Below are positions 1-5,036 of a stretch of DNA of 5,036 nucleotides, in pieces. The stretch is from Candidatus Aminicenantota bacterium. GTDB lineage: Bacteria > Acidobacteriota > Aminicenantia > UBA2199. A program made the position numbers and the translations under genes. The stretch is taken from assembly GCA_026393775.1 (NCBI GenBank), contig JAPKZM010000068.1, positions 1-5,036 on the forward strand, read 5' to 3'. Below the pieces are notes generated by a model. The model was not told where the DNA came from. It did no database searches and saw only the letters and a list, made by a program, of their open reading frames with translations. Numbering within the stretch: position 1 is the stretch's first letter; every line of letters starts with the position of its first letter.

Positions 1-108
1 GAAGCCCGCGACGCCATGGGGCTGCTGATGAAAAAGAAATTCATCAAACCGCCGGACCTGAAATTACTGAGAGACGCGGTTAAAAAAGCCGTAAAAGCGG
101 TGAAATAA
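1..108 (+). CDS. C-terminal fragment of an unidentified lysine-rich protein
   Basis: Frame 1 is open from the left edge to a TAA stop at 106-108, giving the last 35 residues of a protein that begins outside the window. The tail is strongly basic and helix-like (ends DAVKKAVKAVK), with a PPDL turn before the last helix. I do not recognise the family. It does not resemble the C-terminus of a class I fumarase beta subunit, which would be the natural partner of the next gene. Codon use (GCC, CTG, GCG, GTG) matches the downstream genes, so this is probably a real gene end rather than a chance open frame. A promoter lies between it and the next gene, so the two need not share a transcript. Confidence 0.6.
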   Translation, partial: EARDAMGLLMKKKFIKPPDLKLLRDAVKKAVKAVK

Positions 109-122
109 TTACGGGAATTTCC

Positions 123-151
123 TTGACTCAAGGCCTAAAAAAATATATAGT
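123..151 (+). promoter_or_regulatory. Sigma70-like promoter for the fumarase alpha gene
   Basis: TTGACT at 123-128 (one mismatch to TTGACA) is separated by exactly 17 bases from TATAGT at 146-151 (one mismatch to TATAAT). The spacer is A-rich. Transcription would start near 158, giving a leader of about 32 nt before the ATG at 190, with GAGG at 181-184 as ribosome binding site (5-nt spacer). A small near-palindrome, GGAATTTCC (114-122), sits directly against the -35 box and could be an operator half, but that is speculative. This is a sequence match only; the spacing and the AT-rich intergenic position are what make it credible. Confidence 0.65.
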
Positions 152-189
152 ATCGCTTCTGCTTTTGAATTTCATTTCATGAGGCGCAA

Positions 190-1041
190 ATGAAAAAAAT
201 AAGTCTTCCGCAAGTAAAAGAAAAGGTCAAACAGGCCGTTCAGGACGCCAATTTCAACATCGATCCCGCTTTGAAGGAAGTCATCCAGGGCTGCCTCCCA
301 GGGGAAGAAGCGCCCTCGGGTCAGGTGATCCTCAAGCAGATCCTGCAGAACGCCGACATCGCGGCCGCCGAAAAACTGGCCCTTTGCCAGGACACCGGCC
401 TGGCCGTTTTCTTCGTCGAAATGGGCGAGAAAGTTAAGCTGGAATACGCCGGCTTCAAGAGCCTGCACGACGCCATCAGCCAGGGCACCGCTGAAGGTTA
501 CGGCGAGGGCTACCTGCGCAAGTCGGTCTGCGACCCGCTCAGCCGCAAGAATAGTGGCAATAACACCCCGGTCTTCATCCATTGGGAGGTCGTGCCCGGC
601 GATGCCTTCAAGATCACTTTCATGGCCAAAGGCGGCGGCTCGGAAAATATGAGCGCCCTGAAGATGATGCCCCCGTCGGCCGGGGCCAAGGGGATCGAGG
701 ACTTCGTGGTCGAAACGGTTTCCAAGGCCGGCCCCAACCCCTGTCCGCCCACCGTGGTCGGCGTCGGCGTCGGCGGCAATTTCGACACCTCGGCCCTGCT
801 GGCCAAGAAGGCTTTGCTGCGCAAACCGGTGGGCAGCCCCAATCCGGACCCGCTTTACGCCGACATGGAAAAACGCATCCTGGAACGCATCAATAAACTG
901 GGGATCGGGCCCATGGGGCTGGGCGGCCGCACCACCTCGCTGGCTGTGCACGTCGTCAGCCATCCCTGCCATATCGCCTCGTTCCCGGTCGCGGTCAACA
1001 TCAACTGCCATTCGCACCGCATTGTCGAAATAGACTTTTAG
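190..1041 (+). CDS. fumA: Fumarate hydratase class I, alpha subunit (TtdA/FumA N-terminal type)
   Basis: This 283-residue protein is the alpha (N-terminal) half of the two-subunit, oxygen-sensitive 4Fe-4S hydro-lyases, which interconvert fumarate and L-malate or, in the TtdA branch, dehydrate tartrate. Seen in the sequence: LCQDTG (C66), KGGGSEN (147-153), NPCPPT (C185), GGRTTSLAVHV (245-255) and a C-terminal HIASFPVAVNINCHSHR stretch (C273). C66, C185 and C273 have the spacing expected for the three cluster ligands of the family; C260 is an extra nearby cysteine. The length is normal for a stand-alone alpha subunit. The ATG at 190 is supported by GAGG five bases upstream and a promoter at 123-151. 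The family needs a beta subunit, and none follows: the next gene is porG after a 100-nt gap filled with hairpins. Fumarate is the likeliest substrate given the central-metabolism context, but sequence alone does not exclude tartrate. The symbol denotes the class, not orthology to fused E. coli FumA. Confidence 0.92.
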   Translation: MKKISLPQVKEKVKQAVQDANFNIDPALKEVIQGCLPGEEAPSGQVILKQILQNADIAAAEKLALCQDTGLAVFFVEMGEKVKLEYAGFKSLHDAISQGTAEGYGEGYLRKSVCDPLSRKNSGNNTPVFIHWEVVPGDAFKITFMAKGGGSENMSALKMMPPSAGAKGIEDFVVETVSKAGPNPCPPTVVGVGVGGNFDTSALLAKKALLRKPVGSPNPDPLYADMEKRILERINKLGIGPMGLGGRTTSLAVHVVSHPCHIASFPVAVNINCHSHRIVEIDF

Positions 1042-1110
1042 AGTCTTAGAGCAAATTCAAAATTTGTTATTTCTTTAATAACAAATTTTAGAATTTGCTA
1101 TCTAAGACTC
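1041..1110. repeat. 70-nt AT-rich palindromic element (31-bp imperfect hairpin)
   Basis: The sequence from 1041 to 1110 folds on itself almost end to end. Arm 1041-1050 pairs with 1101-1110 (10 bp), 1051-1058 with 1091-1098 (8 bp) and 1059-1071 with 1077-1089 (13 bp). A 5-nt loop (1072-1076) and only three unpaired bases, all in the right arm (1090 and 1099-1100), are left over. GC content is about 24% (17 of 70), against GC-rich neighbours. It begins on the last base of the fumarase TAG stop and ends 31 bp before the porG ATG. There is no T-tract after the stem, so it is not a standard intrinsic terminator. It could block 3' exonuclease, be an RNase III-type processing site that separates fumarase and por messages, or be a dispersed palindromic (REP/MITE-like) repeat. 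Which of these is undecided. Confidence 0.85.
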
Positions 1111-1112
1111 TT

Positions 1113-1136
1113 ATCCAGCGCTGCTGGATTAGGAGG
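1113..1136 (+). promoter_or_regulatory. Small hairpin abutting a strong Shine-Dalgarno of porG
   Basis: ATCCAGC (1113-1119) and GCTGGAT (1123-1129) form a perfect 7-bp stem with a 3-nt loop; the core CAGCGCTG (1116-1123) is itself an 8-bp palindrome. One base after the stem lies AGGAGG (1131-1136), a near-perfect Shine-Dalgarno with a 5-nt spacer to the porG ATG at 1142. The Shine-Dalgarno is outside the stem and therefore free, so the hairpin may keep the site exposed or mark a processed 5' end. I see no anti-Shine-Dalgarno pairing that would make this an obvious riboswitch. Confidence 0.6.
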
Positions 1137-1141
1137 TTATC

Positions 1142-1696
1142 ATGGTTGAAATCAGATTCCATGGCCGCGGCGGCCAGGGGACGGTCATCGCATCCAAGAT
1201 TCTGGCCGATGCCGTTTCCAAGGAAGACAAGTATGTCCAGGCCTTTCCCCAGTTCGGGGTCGAGCGCCGGGGCGCGCCGGTTTTCGCCTTCATCCGCATC
1301 GACGACAAGCCCATCTATATCCGCTCCAAAATCATCGCCCCCGATCACATCATCGTCGTCGATCCGTCGCTGATCGATGCCATCGATGTCACCGAAGGAT
1401 TGAAGAAGGGTGCTTTCATCCTGATCAATACGGGGCACCAGCCGCAGGAATTCCAGCACCTGGGCAAGGATTTCCGCGTCTTCACCATCGACGCCAATGA
1501 TATCGCCATCAAGCACCGCCTCGGTTCCACGGCGGCGCCCATCGTCAACACCGCCATCCTGGGCGCCGTGCCGCGCATTTTTAATTTCGTCAAACTGGCG
1601 TCGATCTTGCAGTCGGTGCGTGAAAATGTACCGGTCAATCCCGATGAGAACGCGGCCGCAGCCCAGGAAGCCTACGAATCGGTCAAAGGAGTGTGA
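1142..1696 (+). CDS. porG: Pyruvate:ferredoxin oxidoreductase, gamma subunit
   Basis: A 184-residue protein of the 2-oxoacid:ferredoxin oxidoreductase gamma family, a cytoplasmic subunit that in the related single-chain enzymes corresponds to the domain helping to bind coenzyme A. Visible signatures are the glycine-rich HGRGGQG near the N-terminus (residues 7-13), FGVERRGAP (38-46) and NTAILGA (136-142), all in the order expected for PorG. The length is typical for the family (about 180-190). The start is fixed by AGGAGG at 1131-1136. It is the first gene of porGDAB: its TGA ends one base before the porD ATG, and the porD ribosome binding site (AAAGGAG, 1685-1691) lies inside the porG coding sequence, so the two are probably translationally coupled. 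No clear promoter of its own was found; it may be read from the fumarase promoter through the hairpin region, or from an unrecognised promoter in that AT-rich gap. Confidence 0.95.
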   Translation: MVEIRFHGRGGQGTVIASKILADAVSKEDKYVQAFPQFGVERRGAPVFAFIRIDDKPIYIRSKIIAPDHIIVVDPSLIDAIDVTEGLKKGAFILINTGHQPQEFQHLGKDFRVFTIDANDIAIKHRLGSTAAPIVNTAILGAVPRIFNFVKLASILQSVRENVPVNPDENAAAAQEAYESVKGV

Positions 1697-1697
1697 C

Positions 1698-1991
1698 ATG
1701 GCCAAGGATAGAAAAAAAATCGATTTCAAAAAGATGGAAGAGCTCCCGCCGATGGTCATGAGCCTGCGCTCCATGGCCGCCAACCCCACCGGTTCCTGGC
1801 GCAACTTAAAACCGGTGATCGATCTCAGCCAGTGCATCCAGTGCACGATCTGCTGGAAGTTCTGCCCCGACGCCGCCATCGATTGGATCGACGACAACCC
1901 GGTGATCAACCTGGATTTCTGCAAGGGCTGCGGCATCTGCGCCGAGGAGTGCCCGAAGAAGTGCATTGAAATGATCAAGGAGGGAAAATGA
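1698..1991 (+). CDS. porD: Pyruvate:ferredoxin oxidoreductase, delta subunit (2x[4Fe-4S] ferredoxin-like)
   Basis: A 97-residue ferredoxin-like subunit that carries electrons from the TPP site of PorA/PorB toward external ferredoxin. Two classical cluster motifs are present: C46-x2-C49-x2-C52-x3-C56-P and C75-x2-C78-x2-C81-x3-C85-P, enough for two 4Fe-4S clusters; C89 is an extra cysteine. The N-terminal part (GSWRNLKPVID before the first cluster) is the usual PorD lead-in. The frame is open further upstream, but that extension lies antisense-free within porG in another frame and has no family features, so the ATG at 1698, six bases after AAAGGAG, is preferred. Its stop overlaps the porA start (ATGA, 1988-1991). 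The length and the separate gene are typical of the four-subunit Por found in archaea and anaerobic bacteria such as Thermotoga. Confidence 0.95.
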   Translation: MAKDRKKIDFKKMEELPPMVMSLRSMAANPTGSWRNLKPVIDLSQCIQCTICWKFCPDAAIDWIDDNPVINLDFCKGCGICAEECPKKCIEMIKEGK

Positions 1992-3139
1992 AAAAAGTAA
2001 TGATGGGCAACCACGCCATCTCTTACGGGGCGACCCTTTCCCGCGTCCAGGTCATCGCCGCCTATCCCATCACCCCCCAGACCCAGGTGGTGGAGCTGCT
2101 CTCCGAGATCGTGGCCGACCAGAAGCTCAAGGCCGAATTCATTAAGGTCGAATCGGAGCATTCGGCCATGGCCGCCTGCATCGGCGCTTCTTCGGCCGGT
2201 GCCAGGGCATTTACCGCGACCTCGGCGCAAGGATTGGCGCTGATGCATGAATTGCTGCACTGGGCGGCGGGCGCGCGCCTGCCCATTGTCATGGCCAACA
2301 TCAACCGCGCCATGGCGCCGCCCTGGACCATCTGGTCCGACCAGAATGATTCCCTGTCGCAGCGCGACACCGGCTGGATGCAGTTCTACTGCCAGTCCAA
2401 CCAGGAAGTGCTCGATTCGGTCATCATCGCCTACAAGGTGGCCGAGAAAGTACTGATGCCGGTCATGATCATCCTCGACGCTTTCTCCCTGTCCCATACC
2501 TATGAAAGCGTCGACATTCCGGACCAGGCGCTGGTCGACAAATACCTGCCCCCCTTCGACTACAAATACAAGCTGGACGTCCAGAATCCCCATACCTACG
2601 GCGGGCTGACCACCCCGGAATGGTACATGGAATTCCGCATCAAGATGCATGAGGCCATGGACCAGGCCTTGGTGGAGATCAAGAAAGAAGCCGTTGCCTT
2701 TAAAAAAGTTTTCGGCCGTTATTACGATACGGTCGACCCCTACATGGTCGATGACGCCGAGACCGTGCTGGTCACTTCGGGAACCGCCGCCTCCACGGCA
2801 CGCTACGCCGTCGACCAGCTGCGCGCCAAGGGCAATAAGGTGGGCAACCTGCGCATGCGGGTCTTACGCCCATTCCCCTTCGCCGATGTGCGCGAACAGT
2901 TGAAGAACGCCAAGAAAGTGATCATCGTCGACCGCGACATCTCTTACGGTTACCACGGGATCTGGGCCCAGGAAGTGAAGTCCGCCCTGTACGGTCATTC
3001 CCAGGTGCCGGTTTGGAATTTCATCGCCGGCCTGGGCGGGCGTGACATTTTCCCGGAGACCTTCTACGACATTATCGCTCAGGTGGGCAAGAAGAAAAAA
3101 CCCGACCAGGAACTGTACTGGGTGGAGGTGAAAAAATGA
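1988..3139 (+). CDS. porA: Pyruvate:ferredoxin oxidoreductase, alpha subunit
   Basis: A 383-residue alpha subunit, normal length for the family, containing the pyrimidine-binding half of the thiamine diphosphate site. Motifs in order: GNHAISYGA (7-15), YPITPQT (26-32), VESEHSA (54-60, carrying the acidic residue expected to contact the TPP pyrimidine ring), TSAQGLALMHE (78-88), the NINRAMAPPWTIWSDQNDS stretch (104-122), SQRDTGW (124-130), and a C-terminal transketolase-like domain with LRPFPF (293-298). Thr29 and Arg107 sit where pyruvate-binding Thr and Arg are known in single-chain PFOR, and the DQNDS...QRDTGW block is typical of PorA, so pyruvate is a better call than a branched-chain or 2-oxoglutarate substrate. 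The start overlaps the porD stop by ATGA, with AAGGAGGG at 1977-1984. The 3' end overlaps porB in the same way. I infer the substrate from motifs and operon form; it has not been tested. Confidence 0.94.
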   Translation: MKKVMMGNHAISYGATLSRVQVIAAYPITPQTQVVELLSEIVADQKLKAEFIKVESEHSAMAACIGASSAGARAFTATSAQGLALMHELLHWAAGARLPIVMANINRAMAPPWTIWSDQNDSLSQRDTGWMQFYCQSNQEVLDSVIIAYKVAEKVLMPVMIILDAFSLSHTYESVDIPDQALVDKYLPPFDYKYKLDVQNPHTYGGLTTPEWYMEFRIKMHEAMDQALVEIKKEAVAFKKVFGRYYDTVDPYMVDDAETVLVTSGTAASTARYAVDQLRAKGNKVGNLRMRVLRPFPFADVREQLKNAKKVIIVDRDISYGYHGIWAQEVKSALYGHSQVPVWNFIAGLGGRDIFPETFYDIIAQVGKKKKPDQELYWVEVKK

Positions 3140-4014
3140 AACCGACATTACCCCTTGAAGAACTGATGAGCCCCGGCCACCTGGCCTGCCAGGGCTGCGG
3201 CGCCGGCATTGCCATGCGCACCACCATGAAAGCCATCGGCCAGGATGCCATTTTCACCTTCCCCGCCTGCTGCTGGACGGTGATCGACGGCCCGTTCCCC
3301 TATTCCTGCCTGGAAGTCCCCCTGCTGCACATGGCCTTCGAAGCCACCGCCGCCACGGCTTCCGGCATCAAGGCGGCCATGGATACTCTGGGCAAGGGCA
3401 AAACCACCATCTGCGGCTGGGCCGGCGACGGCGGCACGTTCGACATCGGCCTGCAAGCTCTCTCCGGCGCCGCCGAGCGCAACAACGATATTTTTTATTT
3501 CTGTTATGACAATGAGGCCTACATGAACACCGGCATCCAGCGCAGCGGCGCCACGCCGTATGGGGCCTGGACCACCACCACGCCGGTCAAGCATTTCAAG
3601 AAGGAAGTCAAGAAAAGCATCGATGACATCGTCGCCGCCCACAAGGTGCCTTACCAGGCCACGGCTTCGGTGGCGTACCCCGAGGATCTCTATAAAAAGC
3701 TCATCAAGGCCAAGGAGATCCGCGGTTTCAAGTTCATCCACATCCTCGCGCCCTGCCCCCCGGGTTGGAAGGCCAAGCCCGAGGACACGGTCAAGCTGGC
3801 GCGCCTGGCGGTGCAGACCGGGGTCTTCACCGTCTATGAAGTGGAAAACGGCAAATACCTGCAAACCATTAAAACCCCCACGCGCAAGCCGGTGCTCGAA
3901 TACCTGAAGCTGCAGGGACGCTTCAAACATTTAAAGGAAAACGACGTGGCCGAGGTCCAGAAGCTGGTGGACTCCCGCTACGCCGAGCTGGAGAAAAGGT
4001 TTTCGGAGAAATAA
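3136..4014 (+). CDS. porB: Pyruvate:ferredoxin oxidoreductase, beta subunit (TPP and 4Fe-4S binding)
   Basis: A 292-residue beta subunit that binds the diphosphate of TPP and the 4Fe-4S cluster nearest the active site. Visible are GHLACQGCGAG (C18, C21), PACCW (C45, C46), the TPP/metal motif from GDGGTFDIG (97-105) to DNEAYMNTGIQ (125-135), and LAPCPPGW (C207). C18-x2-C21-x24-C46 plus a distant C207 fits the four cluster ligands known from single-chain PFOR; C45 is then an extra neighbour. With PorA it cleaves pyruvate with CoA to acetyl-CoA + CO2 and passes two electrons to ferredoxin through PorD, or runs in reverse as pyruvate synthase. The start overlaps the porA stop by ATGA, with GGAGG at 3124-3128. 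Translation ends at tandem in-frame stops (TAA TAG, 4012-4017), fitting its place as last gene of the operon. The C-terminal 30 residues are charged and helical. Confidence 0.95.
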   Translation: MKPTLPLEELMSPGHLACQGCGAGIAMRTTMKAIGQDAIFTFPACCWTVIDGPFPYSCLEVPLLHMAFEATAATASGIKAAMDTLGKGKTTICGWAGDGGTFDIGLQALSGAAERNNDIFYFCYDNEAYMNTGIQRSGATPYGAWTTTTPVKHFKKEVKKSIDDIVAAHKVPYQATASVAYPEDLYKKLIKAKEIRGFKFIHILAPCPPGWKAKPEDTVKLARLAVQTGVFTVYEVENGKYLQTIKTPTRKPVLEYLKLQGRFKHLKENDVAEVQKLVDSRYAELEKRFSEK

Positions 4015-4027
4015 TAGGAATGCAGAA

Positions 4028-4117
4028 GGAAAAAGTATAAAGTACAAAGTATAAAGTCAGAAATACGAATATTGTCTCTTACTTTTTCCTTTTTCCTTTA
4101 AACTTTATACTTGGTCT
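4028..4117. repeat. Inverted arrays of 7-bp units between convergent genes; possible bidirectional terminator
   Basis: From 4028 the top strand runs in 7-base steps: GGAAAAA, GTATAAA, GTACAAA, GTATAAA, GTCAGAA, ATACGAA (to 4069). Read on the bottom strand from 4117 back to 4083, the steps are AGACCAA, GTATAAA, GTTTAAA, GGAAAAA, GGAAAAA. The two arrays are therefore the same unit family (roughly GKAYAAA) in opposite orientation around a short centre. Exact 11-bp pairings exist: AAGTATAAAGT at 4033-4043, and again at 4047-4057, with 4102-4112; and AAGGAAAAAGT at 4026-4036 with 4081-4091. It fills nearly the whole gap between the stop codons of porB (4014) and the minus-strand barrel gene (4118). 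The T-rich right arm, mirrored by the A-rich left arm, could terminate both transcripts, but the stem has almost no GC, so this role is only possible. No small ORF worth reporting lies in it. Confidence 0.75.
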
Positions 4118-5036
4118 TTATAAATCCAGATTTATTCCCACGGAAAGGGAATAGGCGTAGGCCTTGACCTCGACCACCAGGGGCACGAAGACCAGGCGGC
4201 CGATCTCTTGCTTCTTCCAGAATGTGGCTCCCAAAGCCAGGTTCAGGGTCAGTTTGTTGCAGGCCCTGTAAGCGACGCCGATGCCGCTGTTCCAGTTGTC
4301 GCCCTTGGGCGCTTCGAACTCTCCCAGCCGCTCGTAGTACGACTCCTTGTCCTTGAACAGGAACTTGGTGAACACCGTGCCGGCGCTGAGCTGGAGACGA
4401 TCGGAGAGTTTGTAGGAAAAACCGATGCCGGCGGCGTAACAGTCGCCGGTCAGCTCCGACCAGGTCGTTTCACCGCCCTCAGGCAAGGTGAGCTCCCACC
4501 AGGCGGCTTTCTGAAAATAGTAGTTGAAATCCACCAGCATCTGCAATTTTTCGTTCCAGCGATAGCCGGCACCCAGGTAGAGAACGGCCGGCAGATCGCG
4601 GCGGAACTTGACGCCGTTCTCGATCAGCCCTATGTCGTCTTTGTTCACCGTCGTTTCAAAGTCGAGCTTGACCTTGCTTTCGTAATGGGCGGCCAGGTCC
4701 AGCTTGGGGGTGGCCGCGAAGTGCATCCCGAAGACGATACCCGCACCGCTGGCCTTGTCCTTGCTGTCCAATCCCAGCGCCAGGTCGGGATAGCCCAAGG
4801 GTGAATCGGTCAAGGTCAAGCCTATCTTCGTCTTGTTGACGGCGCTGATATAGCGCAGGCCGAATGAGGTCGACAGTGTGTCCGTGAAAGCGTAGGCGCC
4901 GCCTACGGTGGCGGTCAGGTAATAGGAAGATGCCTTCAAGAATTGGTCCTTGGCGCCGGGGTAGATGTCGCCGGTCGACAGCCCGGTGGGTTGGCCCGAC
5001 TCGTCCAGGACCGGGGACATATGGGCGATCAGGGTG
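4118..5036 (-). CDS. FadL/TodX (OmpP1)-family outer-membrane transport protein, N-terminus outside window
   Basis: On the minus strand the frame is open from the right edge to a TAA at 4118-4120, so about 305 residues of the C-terminal part are present. The Met at 5020 is probably internal: the frame continues upstream to the edge (TLIAH before it), no signal peptide is visible, and family members are usually 400-450 residues. Numbering from that Met, repeated alternating beta-strand segments ending in short turns are seen throughout. The FadL-like block is clear: an A..P.L.LA..YESKVKLDFE strand pair (residues 102-122) followed by LPAVLYLGAGYRWNEKLQM (143-161) and a tryptophan-rich strand (WWEL, 174-177). 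The last strand ends SVGINLDL, without the terminal aromatic residue common in barrels. The family imports hydrophobic compounds such as long-chain fatty acids or aromatics through the outer membrane; the actual substrate here is unknown. It is convergent to porB and probably unrelated in function. Confidence 0.85.
   Translation of the reverse strand, partial: TLIAHMSPVLDESGQPTGLSTGDIYPGAKDQFLKASSYYLTATVGGAYAFTDTLSTSFGLRYISAVNKTKIGLTLTDSPLGYPDLALGLDSKDKASGAGIVFGMHFAATPKLDLAAHYESKVKLDFETTVNKDDIGLIENGVKFRRDLPAVLYLGAGYRWNEKLQMLVDFNYYFQKAAWWELTLPEGGETTWSELTGDCYAAGIGFSYKLSDRLQLSAGTVFTKFLFKDKESYYERLGEFEAPKGDNWNSGIGVAYRACNKLTLNLALGATFWKKQEIGRLVFVPLVVEVKAYAYSLSVGINLDL

Noticed and set aside
89..114. 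Possible terminator stem CCGTAA/TTACGG spanning the end of the first gene
   Set aside because: Only 6 bp with a 14-nt loop and no T-tract after it; too weak to call.
172..1017. A 281-codon minus-strand open frame covering nearly all of the fumarase alpha gene
   Set aside because: Composition is that of a reverse-complement shadow and no motif is seen; the plus-strand gene has all cluster ligands, a promoter and a ribosome binding site.
1064..1094. Possible por promoter inside the palindrome (TTGTTA at 1064-1069, TAGAAT at 1089-1094)
   Set aside because: The spacing is 19 bp and AT-rich palindromes give such matches by chance; not supportable without transcript data.
1088..2650. A 520-codon open frame on the minus strand, antisense to porG, porD and the first part of porA
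   Set aside because: It overlaps three genes with intact family motifs on the plus strand, has no recognisable domain, is rich in Gly/His/Asp/Arg as expected from the reverse complement of GC-biased codons, and lies partly within the palindrome. It is a shadow frame.
3148..3930. A 260-codon minus-strand open frame opposite porB
   Set aside because: Same reasoning: porB has complete TPP and 4Fe-4S motifs, while the antisense frame shows only low-complexity Gly/Ala/Asp-rich sequence.
4028..4117. CRISPR-like array
   Set aside because: The units are 7 bp, contiguous and degenerate, with no unique spacers and no cas genes nearby.
4208..4804. A 198-codon plus-strand open frame inside the outer-membrane protein gene
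   Set aside because: The minus-strand frame has clear FadL-like beta-strand sequence; the plus frame has no family features or ribosome binding site support.

Overview
This 5 kb window reads as chromosomal core metabolism from an anaerobic bacterium with an outer membrane. The evidence is an oxygen-sensitive class I (4Fe-4S) fumarase subunit, a complete four-subunit pyruvate:ferredoxin oxidoreductase operon, and a FadL-type outer-membrane barrel. Coding regions are GC-rich and the intergenic regions are strikingly AT-rich. The phylum cannot be fixed from the sequence alone; an anaerobic lineage such as Aminicenantes/Acidobacteriota would fit, but that is a guess.

Layout: (1) 1-108, the last 35 codons of an unidentified lysine-rich protein on the + strand. 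(2) 109-189, an intergenic stretch with a good sigma70-like promoter (TTGACT-N17-TATAGT). (3) 190-1041, the alpha subunit of a class I fumarase/tartrate dehydratase-type hydro-lyase; no beta subunit follows it. (4) 1041-1141, an intergenic region made almost wholly of inverted repeats: a 70-nt, 31-bp hairpin that starts on the last base of the fumarase stop codon, then a 7-bp hairpin abutting a strong Shine-Dalgarno. (5) 1142-4014, porG-porD-porA-porB, tightly packed with a 1-nt gap and two ATGA overlaps. (6) 4015-4117, a convergent intergenic region built from inverted arrays of 7-bp units. (7) 4118-5036 on the - strand, the C-terminal two thirds or so of a FadL/TodX-family outer-membrane protein that runs off the right edge.

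The Por complex interconverts pyruvate and acetyl-CoA + CO2 with ferredoxin as electron carrier. Fumarase interconverts fumarate and malate, so both belong to central carbon flow (oxidative or reductive, partial or complete TCA cycle). The sequence does not say which direction runs in vivo.

I see no new enzyme system, defence island, CRISPR array, RNA gene or transposase here. The protein-coding content is ordinary. The features that most deserve a second look are the two non-coding repeat structures at 1041-1129 and 4028-4117.
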